A stretch of DNA of 64,000 bases from Bacillus sp. Marseille-Q3570 (lineage in GTDB: Bacteria > Bacillota > Bacilli > Bacillales > Fictibacillaceae), in the NCBI RefSeq assembly GCF_946151055.1, contig NZ_CAMGYZ010000003.1, positions 124,001 through 188,000 of the forward strand, read 5' to 3'. The notes under the pieces were generated by a model, which had not been told where the DNA came from, searched no databases, and was given only the letters and a program-made list of their open reading frames with translations. Positions within the stretch are counted from its first letter, which is position 1. Every line of letters starts with the position of its first letter. Positions 53,448-61,461 of this stretch are shown in pieces. The position numbers were made by a program, and so were the translations under genes.

Positions 53448-55166
53448 ATGAAACAAACTGCAGGGAAGGCTGCTGCTGAAGTTCTTGAACATTGGAATAT
53501 CAACCATATTTTTGGATTACCAGGCGATTCGATCAACAACTTTGTTGAACATCTTAGAAAAGAAAAAGAAAGTATCGAATTCATACAAATAAGACATGAG
53601 GAAGTAGGTGCGTTAGCTGCTTCTTCTTATTCGAAATTAACAGGTAAGATTGGAGTCTGTCTCTCGATCGGGGGTCCAGGTGCAATCCATCTACTCAATG
53701 GTTTATATGATGCCAAAGCAGACAGTGCTCCTGTATTGGTCTTAGCTGGGCAAGTCCCTACGGATAAAGTAGGGCATGATGCTTTTCAGGAAATTGATCT
53801 TGAGAAAATGTTTGAAAATGTGTCAGTGTTCAGCCAAAGGGTCTCATCTCCAGAATCCTTCCCTTCATTGCTCGACCAAGCCATACGTAAAGCTTACGCC
53901 GAAAAAGGCGTATCCGTCTTGATCATTCCTGACGACATTCCAATGGAAAAGATCGAAGGTTACACCTCGAACTTGACGGAGACAACATCGGTTTCAAAGC
54001 ACATTCCTTCTTCTGAGGATCTGAATGCTGGCTTGAAATACATAAAAGAGGCGAAAAAGCCAGTCATTCTCGCTGGAACAGGAACGAGAAAGGCCAGGGA
54101 AGAACTGGTCAGATTTTCAGAAAAAATTGCCGCGCCGATCATTTTCACTTTACCGGCGAAGGGAGTTTTACCTGACAAACATCCTTACAATCTTGGTCAG
54201 CTCGGACAGATTGGAACCAAACCAGCCTACGAGGCTATGGAAGAAACCGATCTGCTTATCATGGTCGGCACCTCTTTTCCTTACAGGGATTTTTTGCCCG
54301 ATAAAGCCCCGGCTGTTCAGATCGATCATGATCCAAGTCAGATCGGTAAGCGATATCCAGTGAAGGTAGGGGTTGTAGGAGACGCAGCCACCGCGCTCCA
54401 GAAATGGAATGATCAACTGCAAATGACAGAAGAACGGACCTTCTTGAAAGAATGTCAAGAAAATATGTTGAATTGGTGGAGGCACATCGAAAAAGAAGAA
54501 AATCAAGTTTCTTCTCCAATAAAACCACAAGAAGTGATCCCAAAGCTTCAAGAGGTCGTTGATGATGATGCAATCGTATCTGTAGACGTCGGTAATGTCA
54601 CGGTTTGGATGGCAAGACATTTCAAAATCACCCATCAAAAATTCCTTATCTCAAGCTGGATGGCAACAATGGGGTTTGGACTACCAGGGGCAATTGCTGG
54701 CAGCCTTGCTTATCCAGAGCGGCAAGTGGTAACCGTTTGTGGCGACGGAGGATTTTCGATGGTCATGCATGATTTTGTCACGGCTGTCAAATACAACTTG
54801 CCAATCATTGTGGTGATCATGAATAACCAAAAGATCGGAATGATCAAATACGAACAGGAAGAACAAGGCCATCTGGAATATGGAACTGACCTCAAAAACA
54901 TCGACTTTGCAGCATTTGCAAGAGCGTGCGGGGGTGAAGGATACACGGTGGCAGACCATCGTGAGTTGAGCGCCGCCTTTAAAAAAGCTTCCCAAGAGAA
55001 GAAGCCAGTCATTATCGATGTGATAATCGAAGATCAACCCCCTTTACCGGGTAAGATCACATACGGTCAGGCTGCAGGTTTCTCGAAACATGTCATGAAA
55101 AAATTCTTCAAGGAACATGAAGTAGATATGCCTCCGCTAAAAAAGGCACTGAAGCGCTTATTTTAA
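53448..55166 (+). CDS. ydaP: Thiamine-diphosphate pyruvate oxidase, YdaP-like
   Basis: A 572-aa ThDP enzyme. The catalytic glutamate is E51 in RHEEVGA; the ThDP motif runs GDG (432-434) to NN (459-460). Three domains (Pyr, FAD/central, PP) fit the POX/acetolactate-synthase family. YdaP is annotated as pyruvate oxidase, making acetate (or acetyl phosphate) and CO2; the electron acceptor here is not known. GGAGGG precedes ATG 53448. The YerD-like gene starts within 73 bp, so co-transcription is likely. Confidence 0.9.
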   Translation: MKQTAGKAAAEVLEHWNINHIFGLPGDSINNFVEHLRKEKESIEFIQIRHEEVGALAASSYSKLTGKIGVCLSIGGPGAIHLLNGLYDAKADSAPVLVLAGQVPTDKVGHDAFQEIDLEKMFENVSVFSQRVSSPESFPSLLDQAIRKAYAEKGVSVLIIPDDIPMEKIEGYTSNLTETTSVSKHIPSSEDLNAGLKYIKEAKKPVILAGTGTRKAREELVRFSEKIAAPIIFTLPAKGVLPDKHPYNLGQLGQIGTKPAYEAMEETDLLIMVGTSFPYRDFLPDKAPAVQIDHDPSQIGKRYPVKVGVVGDAATALQKWNDQLQMTEERTFLKECQENMLNWWRHIEKEENQVSSPIKPQEVIPKLQEVVDDDAIVSVDVGNVTVWMARHFKITHQKFLISSWMATMGFGLPGAIAGSLAYPERQVVTVCGDGGFSMVMHDFVTAVKYNLPIIVVIMNNQKIGMIKYEQEEQGHLEYGTDLKNIDFAAFARACGGEGYTVADHRELSAAFKKASQEKKPVIIDVIIEDQPPLPGKITYGQAAGFSKHVMKKFFKEHEVDMPPLKKALKRLF

Positions 55167-55238
55167 CGGAAGGACTTGTGGGTTCATACCGTTCTTTCTT
55201 TTGTAATTATAAAGTTTTGGTTTAGGGAGTTGGTTGAA

Positions 55239-56828
55239 GTGGATCTGAATATCTTCATACTCGTATTCCTTATCGTGATTCTCTTATTCTTCTTTGTTGT
55301 GCCATGTTCACTTGTCCTATATTTGTGGTGGACCGATCATAAGCAAAAAGAACATGCTGTATTACGAAACTTTCCTATCCTCGGGAAGTTAAGGTATATT
55401 TTAGAAAAAGCGGGTCCTGAACTCAGACAATATTTATTTCTGAATGATAATGAAGGGACGCCTTTTTCTAGAAGAGAATTCAAGAATACAGTGATAGCCG
55501 GGAAATACAAAACCAGAATGCTCGGTTTCGGTTCAGAACGCGACTTTTCAAAAGAAGGTTTTTATATCCGGAATACCATGTTTCCTAAACAGAGGGATGA
55601 ACTGAGGGTGGATAATGAAGATAAGGTGAAAACGAAAATTTATCAGATCGAAAAAGATAATTTGTTTTTACGTAAAGAACATAGGGAAGATATCCAAGCC
55701 GATCCTTTCTTATTGGAAGAAGGGGATTCTCCTGTCATCGGCGAATGGACATCCCGGCATCCTTTTAAAGTAAGAGGTCTGGTAGGTCAATCCGCCATGA
55801 GTTTCGGTTCACTCGGTGATCGGGCTCTTACCGCTTTATCCATCGGCTTGTCCCGAGCCAAAGGTACATGGATGAATACCGGTGAAGGAGGACTTACTGA
55901 GTATCATTTAAAGGGCGGAGTCGATATCATTTGTCAAATAGGGCCAGGACTTTTTGGCGTAAGGACGAAAGATGGCGATTTTTCCTGGGAAGAATTTAAA
56001 AAACAGAGTAGTATTTCGGAAGTGAGGGCATTTGAATTGAAGCTGGCCCAGGGGGGTAAAACAAGAGGAGGACATGTCGATGCAGCCAAGGTAACCCCAG
56101 AAATCGCTGGAATTCGTAACGTTGAAGCCTGGAAATCGATCGATAGCCCTAACCGGTTCAATGAATTCAAAAATAATCAGGAAATGTTGGACTTCATTAA
56201 TGAATTAAGGGATGTTGGGGGAAAACCGGTTGGTATCAAAATGGTAGTAGGAAATACGGATGACGTTGAACATCTGGTCGCATATATGGCCGAATCGGGG
56301 AAACACCCTGACTTCATCACAGTGGATGGTGGCGAGGGTGGGACAGGTGCATCCTATCAGGAACTTGCTGATTCAACCGGCATACCGATCAAGTCGGCTT
56401 TGCCCTTGGTTCATAAGACATTGGAAGAGTTCGAAATCCGTGATAAAGTGAAGATTTTTGCTTCTGGTAAGCTTTTAACCCCTGACAAAGTGGCTATTGC
56501 TTTAAGTTTAGGAGCTGATTTTGTCAATATCGCCAGAGGACTGATGTTTTCAGTAGGCTGTATCCAAGCACAAGTATGTCACACGAATAATTGTCCAGTT
56601 GGTGTCGCCACCACAGATGATAAATTGCAGAAAGCGCTGATTGTAGAAGAGAAGTCATACAGAGTATGTAACTATATGTTATCCTTACGGGAAGGACTCT
56701 ATAATCTGGCTGCATCTGTCGGAGTCGAGAGCCCAACACAATTTACTATGGATCACATCGTATTCAAATCTCGAAACGGAAAAATGATATCAATGAATGA
56801 CATGGAATACATCCAACAAAATTATTAA
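55239..56828 (+). CDS. yerD: YerD-like FMN-binding glutamate-synthase-family protein
   Basis: About 529 aa. One N-terminal helix (about 4-27) anchors it; the remainder is the FMN/Fe-S domain of the glutamate synthase large subunit. Visible: GQSAMSFGSLG, the FMN-site GGEGGTGASY, IARGLMFSVGCIQAQVCHTNNCPVG (C-rich; 3Fe-4S ligands within CIQAQVCHTNNCP). There is no glutaminase domain, so it is not a full GltA. Electron donor and product are unknown. GTG 55239 fits GGGAG and places the helix at the N-terminus; an earlier TTG at 55176 is possible. Confidence 0.88.
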   Translation: MDLNIFILVFLIVILLFFFVVPCSLVLYLWWTDHKQKEHAVLRNFPILGKLRYILEKAGPELRQYLFLNDNEGTPFSRREFKNTVIAGKYKTRMLGFGSERDFSKEGFYIRNTMFPKQRDELRVDNEDKVKTKIYQIEKDNLFLRKEHREDIQADPFLLEEGDSPVIGEWTSRHPFKVRGLVGQSAMSFGSLGDRALTALSIGLSRAKGTWMNTGEGGLTEYHLKGGVDIICQIGPGLFGVRTKDGDFSWEEFKKQSSISEVRAFELKLAQGGKTRGGHVDAAKVTPEIAGIRNVEAWKSIDSPNRFNEFKNNQEMLDFINELRDVGGKPVGIKMVVGNTDDVEHLVAYMAESGKHPDFITVDGGEGGTGASYQELADSTGIPIKSALPLVHKTLEEFEIRDKVKIFASGKLLTPDKVAIALSLGADFVNIARGLMFSVGCIQAQVCHTNNCPVGVATTDDKLQKALIVEEKSYRVCNYMLSLREGLYNLAASVGVESPTQFTMDHIVFKSRNGKMISMNDMEYIQQNY

Positions 56829-56833
56829 AGGGA

Positions 56834-56876
56834 ACGTCGATCTTCTTAGTCTTAAGAGATCGACGACTGTTTTTTT
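56834..56876 (+). terminator. Terminator after yerD
   Basis: CGTCGATCT pairs with AGATCGACG around TCTTAGTCTTAAG, then ACTGTTTTTTT. Confidence 0.88.
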
Positions 56877-56885
56877 AGAGTTTAA

Positions 56886-56914
56886 TTGACGTACACGATT
56901 GAACATTGTAAAAT
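56886..56914 (+). promoter_or_regulatory. Sigma-A promoter of the tRNA gene
   Basis: TTGACG (56886-56891), 17-nt spacer, TAAAAT (56909-56914). The start would fall about 10 nt before the tRNA. Confidence 0.8.
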
Positions 56915-56931
56915 ACAATATGTGAATAATC

Positions 56932-57007
56932 GGGGCATTAGCTCAGCTGGGAGAGCGCTTCGCTGGCAGCGAAGAGGTCAGCGGTTCGAGCCCGCTATGC
57001 TCCACCA
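56932..57007 (+). tRNA. tRNA-Ala, anticodon GGC
   Basis: The cloverleaf folds fully: acceptor GGGGCAT/ATGCTCC (one G-U), D arm GCTCAGCTGGGAGAGC, anticodon stem CTTCG/CGAAG with loop CTGGCAG, variable AGGTC, T arm AGCGG-TTCGAGC-CCGCT. ACCA follows and is encoded. It is a single-gene unit. Confidence 0.97.
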
Positions 57008-57116
57008 TAAAAAAGCCTTAAGTTGTACTGATTCTTTGACCAAAGATATCAGTGCTTTTTTATTGTTATTTGATGGTGCAAAAAAGGAATTTCATCATAA
57101 TAGTATAAACTCACAA

Positions 57117-57150
57117 GATTGACTGCAATCAGGCGGTCGATCTTTTTTTT
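57117..57150 (+). terminator. Terminator after tRNA-Ala
   Basis: GATTGACTGC pairs with GCGGTCGATC (two G-U pairs) around AATCAG and is followed by TTTTTTTT. It is 110 bp after the tRNA. Confidence 0.85.
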
Positions 57151-57211
57151 GTATAGTTGGAAAAAGCTGAGCTCGTTCGGCAGAAACAGCATCATCGTCA
57201 GTTTTACGGTC

Positions 57212-57379
57212 ATGTTCTTCGGAATGGGCTGGTTATATATCGAATCACCAGAGCAACTGTGCAACAACTACCTTTTGATTGAGCAAATAACGCTCGGGTG
57301 GGGATTTGTGACGATGGCAATTTGTCTCGTAATCTATTTGGTTTACTTCTACTTCATTGATCATTCACAATATAGTTGA
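57212..57379 (+). CDS. Possible small two-helix membrane protein (doubtful)
   Basis: The frame is open from within the preceding hairpin to TGA 57379. The first ATG past the hairpin, 57212, gives 55 aa with two hydrophobic parts, the clearer being FVTMAICLVIYLVYFYF. No ribosome site is seen and no family recognised. It may be a decayed gene. Confidence 0.3.
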   Translation: MFFGMGWLYIESPEQLCNNYLLIEQITLGWGFVTMAICLVIYLVYFYFIDHSQYS

Positions 57380-57394
57380 GGAGTGTTTCTAATA

Positions 57395-57709
57395 GGCTGT
57401 TTTAGCAAACTTTGTTGCTCTTAATAGTCGTTGATTTCCGCTCCAGGATGCTCGCTTTCCGCGGGGCGTGCGGTGAGTCCACTCGTCGCCTTGCGACCTC
57501 AGGAGTCTCCTTTTCAAGGAAGCATTTGTGCTCCTGCGTCTACAAGAAAGTCCTGTCGAAGCGAACTTCCTCGTCGCATGCCTTGCGAGGAGATCATTCA
57601 GGTAGTAGGCACGCTGATCCCGCAGGAGGCTCGCCCCTTGCTCTCCAATCAACTTGCTAGGTGAGTTTTTAAAAATGACTCACAAGCAACAATATTTTAG
57701 AAAAGAGCC
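57395..57709. mobile_element. MITE-1 copy D, full length, exact 8-bp target duplication
   Basis: The best-preserved copy, 315 bp. It starts GGCTGTTTTAGCAAACTTTG and ends AACAATATTTTAGAAAAGAGCC (22 bases at the right terminus). The 25-nt ends match as inverted repeats at about 18 positions. Flanks TTCTAATA at 57387-57394 and 57710-57717 are identical. There is no MITE-2 inside: the joint reads GCTCTTAATAGTCGTTG. It ends 40 bp before the ctaB-like start codon. Confidence 0.92.
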
Positions 57710-57749
57710 TTCTAATATTATCAATCTTAATGGAGAGGAGGTACCAAAA

Positions 57750-58672
57750 ATGCGTGAAGATCTCATCCTTTCTGATAAAGAAGCAGTGAAAGCCCACCGA
57801 TCCAATGAACGCCGTATCCCTGGAATCATTGCTGATATTAGATCACTACTTAAAGGTCTTGTTTTAGTCTCGAACGTCTTGCCTGTTTTTACTGGATTTT
57901 GGTTGGCTTTGTATTTTACCAATGCTTCTTTTGCAGCTCATTGGGAGGTTTTCCTTCTGACAATCATCGGCAGTACGCTAGTTATGGCAGGTGCACTGGT
58001 TCTGAATAACTGGTATGACGCTGACATCGAGCAAGAACGAAAAAACGTCCGACGGTGACAGGGAGCTTTCCTCTTCAAGTCGTACTGGCGATGGGAATCG
58101 GTTTATCCATCTTTGGGTTGATTCTTCTCTTTTTTACCACGATCGAAGCGACTGTTTACGCACTCATAGGCTGGTTCACATATGTTGTCTTGTATACGAT
58201 GTGGTCCAAACGAAGATATACATGGAATACCTTGATTGGAAGTATCTCAGGGGCAGTAACGCCTTTAATTGGGTGGGCAGCCATCGCACCTTCTTTTCAG
58301 ACTGTGCCGATTGTGTTATTTCTGATCTTGTTCATCTGGCAGATGCCCCATACGTATGCGATCGCCATCAAATACTTCGAAGAATATAAGGTAGCAGGGG
58401 TCAAGATGCTTCCGATAGTACATGGGATCGTAGTAACAAAGCGCCGGTTGGTTGTCTATATCGCATGCTTGCTGCCATTATCCTTTTTCTTGGGGCAGCT
58501 CGGGATGCCGTTCCTTATCATCGCTACACTGATGAATGTTGGCTGGCTCGCTTTAGGAATCAGCGGTTTCTTAACTAAAAATGATATTAAATGGGCACGG
58601 TGGAATTTCATCTATTCCGTGAACTATATAACGCTTTTGTTTTTCATGATGGTCTTGGTGACTTTCGTTTAG
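57750..58672 (+). pseudogene. ctaB: Heme O synthase (protoheme IX farnesyltransferase), frameshifted
   Basis: Two frames together encode one UbiA-family prenyltransferase of about 307 aa. The first (57750-58058, 102 codons) carries the N-terminus through NNWYDADIEQ; the second resumes with KKRPTVTGSF in the +1 frame and runs to 58672. The break is at about 58030-58045 (CAAGAACGAAAAAACG), and one added A would restore NNWYDADI-RT-RP, the prenyl-diphosphate-binding motif. About eight membrane helices follow in the repaired protein. Either the gene is newly broken or the A6 run is miscounted in the assembly. No ctaA or cytochrome oxidase genes are adjacent, so it is probably an extra copy. GAGGAGGT precedes the ATG. 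Confidence 0.85.
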
Positions 58673-58695
58673 GAAATATCGTGGAAAACAGCTAT

Positions 58696-58725
58696 AAAAC
58701 CCCTTGTTAAGGGTCTTATTTTTCG
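58696..58725 (+). terminator. Possible terminator of the ctaB-like gene
   Basis: ACCCCTTGTTAAGGGT is a short palindrome (ACCC/GGGT plus flank) followed by CTTATTTTT, 25 nt after the stop. Confidence 0.6.
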
Positions 58726-58903
58726 GGAAATATGTTGATTTATCATTCTAATTGTAATTTCGTGTAAAATCAGGAAATTCCTTTAAACTCAAGTGAAGTA
58801 GCTTCAGTAGCTAACAAACTGAACCAATTCACCCACCAACCCAAAACAGTGCTGAGGGTGTGAGGGAGCTGGAAAGACAAAGATCAAGCACTCAGAAGAA
58901 TAC

Positions 58904-58940
58904 TAAAAAGCACTATGGCATTGGGCAGTAGTGCTTTTAG
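58904..58940 (-). terminator. Terminator of the following minus-strand gene
   Basis: AAAAGCACTA and TAGTGCTTTT form a 10-bp stem around TGGCATTGGGCAG; T-rich on the minus strand. Confidence 0.8.
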
Positions 58941-58945
58941 AACTC

Positions 58946-59422
58946 TTATTCTATTGAATTCGCTATATTTACCAGTTCATTCTTAGCTATATATTCCGGA
59001 CCTGAGTAGTCAAGAGCATACTCGACATCATTTTTTTGCCAGGACAAGACCTGCGTTTCATCCAATTCTGTAAAGTGGGCAACGGTGCCATCCTCTAAGG
59101 TTGTGCGTTCCCAATCAGCCACCTTATTCCATCCTATTTCAGTAGTGATCCAAAGGATGAGCTCTTCATCGTTATTTTCATATACGACTTTGGCTCGGTC
59201 AAAGCCTGCAATACTCGTGTACTCTTCATAGGAATCAAAAGGGAGTTGTACAGGTGTTGAGATATCAAATGGGAGGATTAATGCTGCCGCTTTGGTAGAT
59301 AGTTTCATGTTCGGGAGTAAAATGGCTACCAGAATAAAGACGATACATAATGCAATTGTGATATTCAGTATTCGTTTTTTAATGATGGAATACCGACCAA
59401 AGCCATCTAAAAAGCTCATCAT
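58946..59422 (-). CDS. Membrane-anchored extracellular protein of unknown function
   Basis: A 158-aa protein with a single N-terminal helix (about 17-37) after basic residues (KKR), so the remainder lies outside. The exported part has LILWITTEIGWNKVADWE, then VEYALDYSGPEYIAKNEL and VNIANSIE at the end. That end resembles DUF4367-like anti-sigma or lipoprotein domains, weakly. GGAGGT lies just before two adjacent ATG codons. It is divergent from the permease genes and may or may not be tied to them. Confidence 0.7.
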   Translation of the reverse strand: MMSFLDGFGRYSIIKKRILNITIALCIVFILVAILLPNMKLSTKAAALILPFDISTPVQLPFDSYEEYTSIAGFDRAKVVYENNDEELILWITTEIGWNKVADWERTTLEDGTVAHFTELDETQVLSWQKNDVEYALDYSGPEYIAKNELVNIANSIE

Positions 59423-59592
59423 AACCTCCGTTTATGTTAATATATGGATTCTCATAAACTATTATACTTCTTTAGTCATCCTCATACAAATAGGGTTTCA
59501 TATTTAAAAGGATTCCTTTTGGAAGGGATTGGAAGGTTTTTGTCTAATTAATAAAGTTAATGTTGTCATTGTTTGGATAAAAGGAGAAGTGG

Positions 59593-60516
59593 ATGCGGTT
59601 ATTTGTAGAATTGGGGAAATCGCTGTTAGTGAATGTCTTTGTCTTGCTCACTCTTATACTGATTGTTTTGTTTCCCCGTGATTTGTCGATTGTGGATCGG
59701 GGGGCAACCCTCGGCATTGATATGGAATTCGAATATCATTTTCAATTTGAAGAGTACAAAGAGAATATCGTCGGCTATTTGGAAAAGGTATTTATCGATG
59801 GAAACCTTGGCGAATCGTTGACTGGGGTGCCGGTTGGGGAGCTGATCGTCGAATATGTCCCAAGGAGTTTGCTAGTCATTTCCTCTGCATTCATCCTTTG
59901 TATCTTAATCGGTGTTCTAAAAGGCATTTACGATTATAGGGCGTCTCTAAAAAAACACAGGATCCTTGGTCAGGGATTCACTTCTTTGCTGCTATCGATT
60001 CCAGATTTCTTTTTAATCATTTGTTTGCAGTGGGTGGTCATCTTTTATATTCCATGGATTGATTTCTACGGTTATGAACAATGGTATAGCTTCATTCTGC
60101 CGTCCATCCTCGTGTCCATTTACCCGATGATGTACATTGCGAGGATTACTTCTGTCGCAATCTCCAACGAGGAATTCGAACCATACATACAAGTGGCGAG
60201 AGCTAAAGGCTTTACGAGGAAAACCGTCCTTTATAAACATACGTTGAAAAATTGCTGGGGTACAATATTGAGCCATTTCTCTTCCGTCATGCTGTATATC
60301 CTGTCCAACCTGTTGATTGTGGAATACCTGCTTGATTATAAGGGAGCAGCATACCGATTATTCAAAGCTTTCCATTATACGAACAGCATTTCTGCTGGTT
60401 ATCAAGCAGATTTTGAAGCTGAGTTGATCATCGGACTTTCTGTTTGTTTCATGCTGGTCGTCTTATTTTCACAATGGATCAGTAAAATCACAAAATATTA
60501 TGTGGATCCACGGTAG
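59593..60516 (+). CDS. ABC transporter permease, OppB/DppB type
   Basis: A 307-aa permease with an N-terminal helix (9-27), an outside region and five more helices. The EAA-like loop is YIQVARAKGFTRKTVLYKH (near 195-215), the ATPase contact. No ATPase or binding protein gene is seen on either side. It overlaps nothing and is followed 14 bp later by the second permease. Confidence 0.85.
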   Translation: MRLFVELGKSLLVNVFVLLTLILIVLFPRDLSIVDRGATLGIDMEFEYHFQFEEYKENIVGYLEKVFIDGNLGESLTGVPVGELIVEYVPRSLLVISSAFILCILIGVLKGIYDYRASLKKHRILGQGFTSLLLSIPDFFLIICLQWVVIFYIPWIDFYGYEQWYSFILPSILVSIYPMMYIARITSVAISNEEFEPYIQVARAKGFTRKTVLYKHTLKNCWGTILSHFSSVMLYILSNLLIVEYLLDYKGAAYRLFKAFHYTNSISAGYQADFEAELIIGLSVCFMLVVLFSQWISKITKYYVDPR

Positions 60517-60529
60517 TCCAGGGGGATAT

Positions 60530-61421
60530 ATGGCTAAGAATACTTCACTTTTGATAGGGAGCTTTTTCATATTCTTTTTTGTAGCAATGATGTTGTTCGG
60601 TCCATATCTTCCATTTGTCGATTCACATCTGGAAGAGGAGATCGTCCGAATGGAAGACGGAAAGATCGAGACACCGCCTTATCCACCTTCAAAAGAAAAT
60701 CCATTCGGTTCAGATGAAAGAGGGAAAGATCTGCTAAGTATGATCGTGATGGGTACGAAGGAAACGATGCTCATCATTTTTTCGATTACGGGCATCCGAT
60801 ATTTGATCGCGGTTCCGTTAGGTATGCTGGCATCATCGAATAAAGGTCCTGCACATTATATTGTAAACGGGTGGAACCAATTGTTTTCCGCTTTACCGAC
60901 CCTTTTTTCTGCGATCATCTTGATGAATTTGCCAATTTTTTATTTTCAGCGAAAGTCGTTTGGAATGGTCGATTGTCTTGTTAGCTATCATTGAAATAGG
61001 CAGGGTAGCAACGATTGTTCAGCAACAAGCACATACCCTTTCGAAACGCCTTTTTGTCGAAGCTGGGGTCACTTTAGGGTTCAGCCCATTTCAAAATTAT
61101 CGACGGAACTACATACCGAATTTGCTGCCTGAACTTGTCGTCATGTTTTTCACCGACTTAGGTAGGGCTGCCTTGTTGATTGGGCAACTGGGTATGCTCA
61201 GCATCTTCATTTCACAGGTATGGATCCAAACAGGTTTTACAAGTGGAACCATTCAGAATACGAGTTTGAATTGGGCGACACTGCTCGGAAGTGCGAGGGT
61301 CGATTTGTTGACTGCACCATGGATTCCTTTGTTTTCAGCGGGTGCGATTACGTTGGCCATCATCACTTTCAATATGCTCGGTGAAGGGTTCAGGAAACTG
61401 TTCGATCGCAGGATATCTTAA
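60530..61421 (+). pseudogene. ABC transporter permease, OppC/DppC type, frameshifted
   Basis: The first frame (60530-60994) encodes the N-terminal helix, the KENPFGSDERGKDLLS motif typical of OppC-type permeases and the first membrane segments. The reading then shifts by +1 to the frame that runs to 61421, with the EAA-like FVEAGVTLGFSPFQNYRRNY. The join is in the T6 run at 60936-60941; removing one T would give NLPIFIFSESRLEWSIVLL and a protein of about 296 aa. Either a real mutation or a homopolymer miscall. GGGGGATAT precedes the ATG. Confidence 0.82.
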
Positions 61422-61457
61422 AAAAGGGACAGAACCATCATTGGTGCTGTCCCTCAA
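61420..61457 (-). terminator. Terminator of the YhgE/Pip gene (and perhaps of the permeases)
   Basis: AGGGACAG and CTGTCCCT pair, with an inner ACCA/TGGT stem. The minus strand continues with TTTTTT. Confidence 0.88.
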
Positions 61458-61461
61458 AGCC

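Noticed and set aside
56932-57720. Integrated element at the tRNA-Ala gene
   Set aside because: There is no integrase and no second copy of the tRNA 3' end downstream; only a MITE and a doubtful small frame follow.
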